Source of the DNA: Cryptomeria japonica
Taxonomy: Eukaryota; Streptophyta; Pinopsida; Cupressales; Cupressaceae
Length of the DNA stretch: 64,000 nt
Direction of reading: 5' to 3'
Assembly (NCBI RefSeq): GCF_030272615.1
Contig: NC_081412.1
Coordinates: 25,450,501 to 25,514,500, forward strand
In this document: piece after piece, positions 60,620-64,000 of the stretch
Layout: each line of letters begins with the position of its first letter
Numbering within the stretch: the stretch's first letter is position 1
The notes under the pieces: generated by a model
The model's input: only the letters and a program-made list of their open reading frames with translations
Told to the model about the DNA's origin: nothing
Database searches by the model: none
Made by a program: the position numbers and the translations under genes

Positions 60620-62970
60620 CAATGGCCAAGATGCATTTTGGGGTCTGTGATTTCATAACTCTATTTTTTATATTTTTAATGTTTGATTGAAATTAATGGT
60701 CTTATTGAAGTTATATGGATTCTTTGATATGATATTAAGAATGGATTCCTTTATGCTTGACAATTAGAGATTAGTAATTGCTTGATTTTTGCTTGTTACT
60801 GTGGATTAAACAGTTATGTTGCATTTACATTCCAGAGGCTAGGACAATGTTTGAGTGTCCAATCGTGCATAATTTCTCTTCGTATTTTGTGTAATGTGAT
60901 TGGTGTCCCATGTAACCTCAATAATTATTACCCTTGTATATTTGAACCTCCTTGCTTGTAAACTTGTTCTAGCAAGTCAGTCAACCTTGTTATGGTAGAG
61001 GGGTCTTGACTCTTGATGTTTTGGGTGTCATAGACCTTGTGTTTGTATTTTGAATTCCTAGGTACAATTCATGGGCGAGTGGCTTTCATTGGGGGGCAGG
61101 ACCCAAAGTGGTCACCAGGGTAACTCAATGAAAGTTTTGTAATCAAGTGAAAACATAAAATAATGAATTGGGGTGGGTAGGTAGCTCACATTAAATAAGA
61201 TTAATTTTTTGCCTCTCTTACTTCTGAATGCTAGAATAGGTTTAGAGTAAGCTAAGAAGGCCTAGAACGACATCCACCAATCTTGTCTCTGCGAAAGGTT
61301 GGTGTGGTCCACTAGAGTTGTATGGGGGCTAGGGTTCGGTAGAGGTCACTAGGGTACCCAAGAAGGGGGTCAAAACCTAGTGAAGACTCACCAAGGTAAC
61401 TCATGACAACCCAGTGATGACACTCTTCCCTATTGCATACCTAGTGGTCCCTCTTGGTTTTATTCTTCTGTGGAATGCTTGGGACTCTGGAAGTCGGTTG
61501 TTGTACTTGTGAGTTTCTATGATCATAGTCTTGTGGGTCACTTGTGTTTGTAGTCTTGTGAGCCTCGTGAGAGTTTTTTTATCATCTTGTTCTTCTTTTC
61601 ATCTCTTGGGTCTTGCTGATACCTCCTAGCACGGGGGGTGGACCTGATGGTACCACATGGTTGGGTGGAGTGCTTTTCACACCCATTAGGTTTTGGTTCG
61701 ATTTGCATCCTCTTCATGATGGTTCATGAGGAAATTGAAGACCTACATTATGTTCCAGATTTTGTACTCACTTCTTTGTTGAACTCATGGAGAATATATC
61801 CTTTTAGATACCTTGTAATGTAAACGATGATCATATGTATAATTCTATGGCTATTTTAATTGAATCATGCACCTTGTAAAGGACAATGGAATCTTATTTA
61901 TAAAAGTTTCATTTGTTCTTAATGTATGGTTATGTTATTTTGAGTATCATCGTTGTGGGGCCTTGAGGACTCTTGCTAGATATTATATGTTTATTTTATC
62001 TTTATGTTGTATCATCATGTTACTCTTTGCATTTGAATGGTTTAATTCACTTATATAAAAAAAAAAATTATTCGCATTTTTGTTGTCTATTTTGTTTAAG
62101 TCCTTTGGGCCTCATAGAGGAGGTGTTACAGTAACAACCAATTTAGTAAGAGACACCGCTCTCTTCTATAGAGAGGCATCGACTTATTGAACAACAAAAC
62201 CTTAGTCTTCTCAAAGAATAAGCATCTTAAAATTTGCCTTAAATTTGCTGCAAAATCACCTTAAAAGGTCTACTCTAAATCTGTTATAATTCTCCTCAAA
62301 AAAAATTTTGCTCTTAGATTTGCTATGGTTCTTTCTCAAAAATCTGCCTTTGAAGAATCTTCAAAATATTCTCTTCAAACAAATCGGCTAGTGTATATAT
62401 GATATATTTATTTGTCTTCCACATTTTTTCTTCTCTACATTTCGCAAACTCTTTTTATATCTTCACCAAGATAAGTGATCTTTTGGAGGGATGTATTATT
62501 TGACAGAATGAGATGACTCTCCATGATTTTATAACTTTAGATGCACACTTTGAGGGAAAGCTTGGGCTCTCCTCTAAAGGGGTCAAGCCTTTTTAAATTA
62601 AATTAATTAATTTAATTTTAACTCCACCAAATGGTGCAACACACTATGCAAGTTCAACCCACACAAAAGAGGGGTGATTTCAATATGGGGCACCAATATA
62701 GGGTAGGTTTGGTTGGCCCTATTTGAGGACAATATTCAGATTTGAAAAACCATAAATAATTCTCATTTATGTTTATTCTACATTGCATAAAATTCCTAAT
62801 TGATCCGCCTTAAGCAACAATATGATGCTCTATGATTTCTCCATTGACATCAATGACAATAATTCAACAAATTCTATACTATAAATTGCACATTTACATA
62901 ATATATTCTTAATTTATCAGAATTTTACATGGCATTTGCACTAATAATTACCTTTACAATTTCTTTCGAA
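60620..62970. other. Spacer, nothing recognised
   Basis: Only short chance ORFs. The stretch 61060-61450 is GC-richer with CACTAGGG/GTCACCAGGG words and may be old LTR sequence, but no ends could be placed. Confidence 0.4.
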
Positions 62971-62975
62971 CTTTT

Positions 62976-63353
62976 TGTTGGAGTTGAGAAAATACAACAC
63001 CACAGGAGCCCAAATGATCTCTGCAAGATGAAAAACCTGTTACAAGGAGAAGCAATGAAGCAAATCACAGAAAGAACAAAAACATAGAAAATATGCTCAA
63101 AAAGAGAGAGCTCAATATTCACAAAATGTGTAATGTAATAATAATCCTTCTTCGTACAATGAAAAGAAAGAACTCAACCTTTAATAGGTCAAGAAACCCT
63201 AAAAGAGAAAACCTAAGTTTGCACATAATAATTAATAAAATAATTAATTATTATGCACCTAAAGTTAGCTTAAGTGTAAAAGAGATAAAGGAAACTTAAA
63301 TAATTAAACAAATATTGTTTAATTAATCAAGTAAATATCCGAATACTCTAACA
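62976..63353 (-). mobile_element. Solo LTR related to the 10132-16465 copia LTRs
   Basis: 378 bp from TGTTGGAGTTGAGAAAATAC to GAATACTCTAACA, flanked by an exact 5-bp duplication CTTTT (62971-62975, 63354-63358). It follows the layout of the copia LTR at 10132: GTTGAGAAATACAAC at the left end, an AACCCTAAA word, an ATAATTA-rich stretch, TTAGCTTAAGYGTA, and CTCTAACA at the right end. Orientation is taken from that homology. Confidence 0.88.
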
Positions 63354-63358
63354 CTTTT

Positions 63359-64000
63359 AACCCTAGTTTTTTAATCTTTTGATTAAATTCTTCTTAAATA
63401 CGACTGAAAATTTAATTTCACATTTTATATACTAAAAATATTATACCATTTAAGCTTTTCAATATTTATCTATTTCTATTGTTTAATAAAAACTTAAAGA
63501 TTATTAATAACATTCTTTACAATAATTATACTATGTAGACATGTTATAATTATGTCTCACATACTTGTGATGTTGGGTAATTTACTTAATAGTTTAAATT
63601 ATATTTTAACACAATTATATAATTTATTAATACTCACGAATAAAATAAGCATATAGATTGAAAAATAATAAAAATTTAAAAAATACATCTTTCCTAAGTT
63701 TTTAAGGCATTGATTTGAAAATATGAATAACAAAAGCTCAAACAATTAACCCAACGAAATTATATTCTCTTACCCATTTTTAACATAGAACAATTATCTA
63801 TGTGCAAACAATGTATAATACCTATAACATGGACATTTCTTTGGCATACTTTATAAAGTAGGTCATATTTGTCATACATAATTATACCTTTTGCAGAGGT
63901 GTGTCTCCATAAAAACCAACATTATAGTACTTATGAAAAGATACTTTACTCCTTGTATTTGATTGATGTTCCATAACAGTCATTATAGCATAAGCTGAAA
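63359..64000. other. AT-rich spacer, nothing recognised
   Basis: No ORF or repeat identified to the window end. Confidence 0.4.

Overview
This window is nuclear DNA of a seed plant, most likely a conifer. It holds one spliced gene, ribulose-bisphosphate carboxylase/oxygenase activase (RCA, 37088-41436, + strand). The rest is old, nested, mostly broken retrotransposon sequence, AT-rich spacer and simple repeats. There is no operon structure and I found no rRNA or tRNA gene. The conifer assignment is an inference from the RCA sequence, its 1.5 kb first intron, and the density of decayed LTR elements and solo LTRs.

Layout. 1-2519: 3' end of a Ty1-copia element with its 3' LTR. 2600-3760: antisense gag remnant. 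4163-4687: unidentified acidic ORF. 4688-7798: non-coding, with short degenerate repeats. 7799-9127: 1.3 kb of alternating pyrimidine-purine microsatellite. 10132-16465: complete but dead copia element on the minus strand, inserted into a TA microsatellite and itself carrying a complete TRIM (13510-13868). 17600-20700: LINE remnant (minus). 23228-26412: retroposon ORF and 3' tail split by a 2.3 kb solo LTR (23726-26014). 28905-35960: LINE RNase H domain split by a 6.5 kb LTR element without recognisable coding sequence, which contains a LINE tail and a 452 bp solo LTR. 36959-41436: RCA promoter and gene. 41586-42600: duplications and a SINE-like insertion. 43700-46940: minus-strand retroelement ORFs (tandem zinc-knuckle gag; coiled-coil protein) around a probable LTR. 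48135-55678: Ty3-gypsy-like element encoding only gag and protease. 55684-58900: further retroelement fragments. 60179-60577: inverted repeat plus GC-rich hairpin repeats. 62976-63353: solo LTR.

Three observations stand out. First, two unrelated LTRs (copia, 1864-2099; gypsy-like solo LTR, 25754-25901) carry tandem arrays of small hairpins whose loops are nearly constant while the stems differ from unit to unit and stay complementary; a third, GC-rich array lies at 60412-60577. Second, RCA has two in-register 5' splice donors 4 nt apart that would give the long redox-regulated alpha form (482 aa) or the short beta form (444 aa). Third, five insertions have exact 5-bp target duplications or restore a reading frame when removed, so the order of nesting can be read directly.
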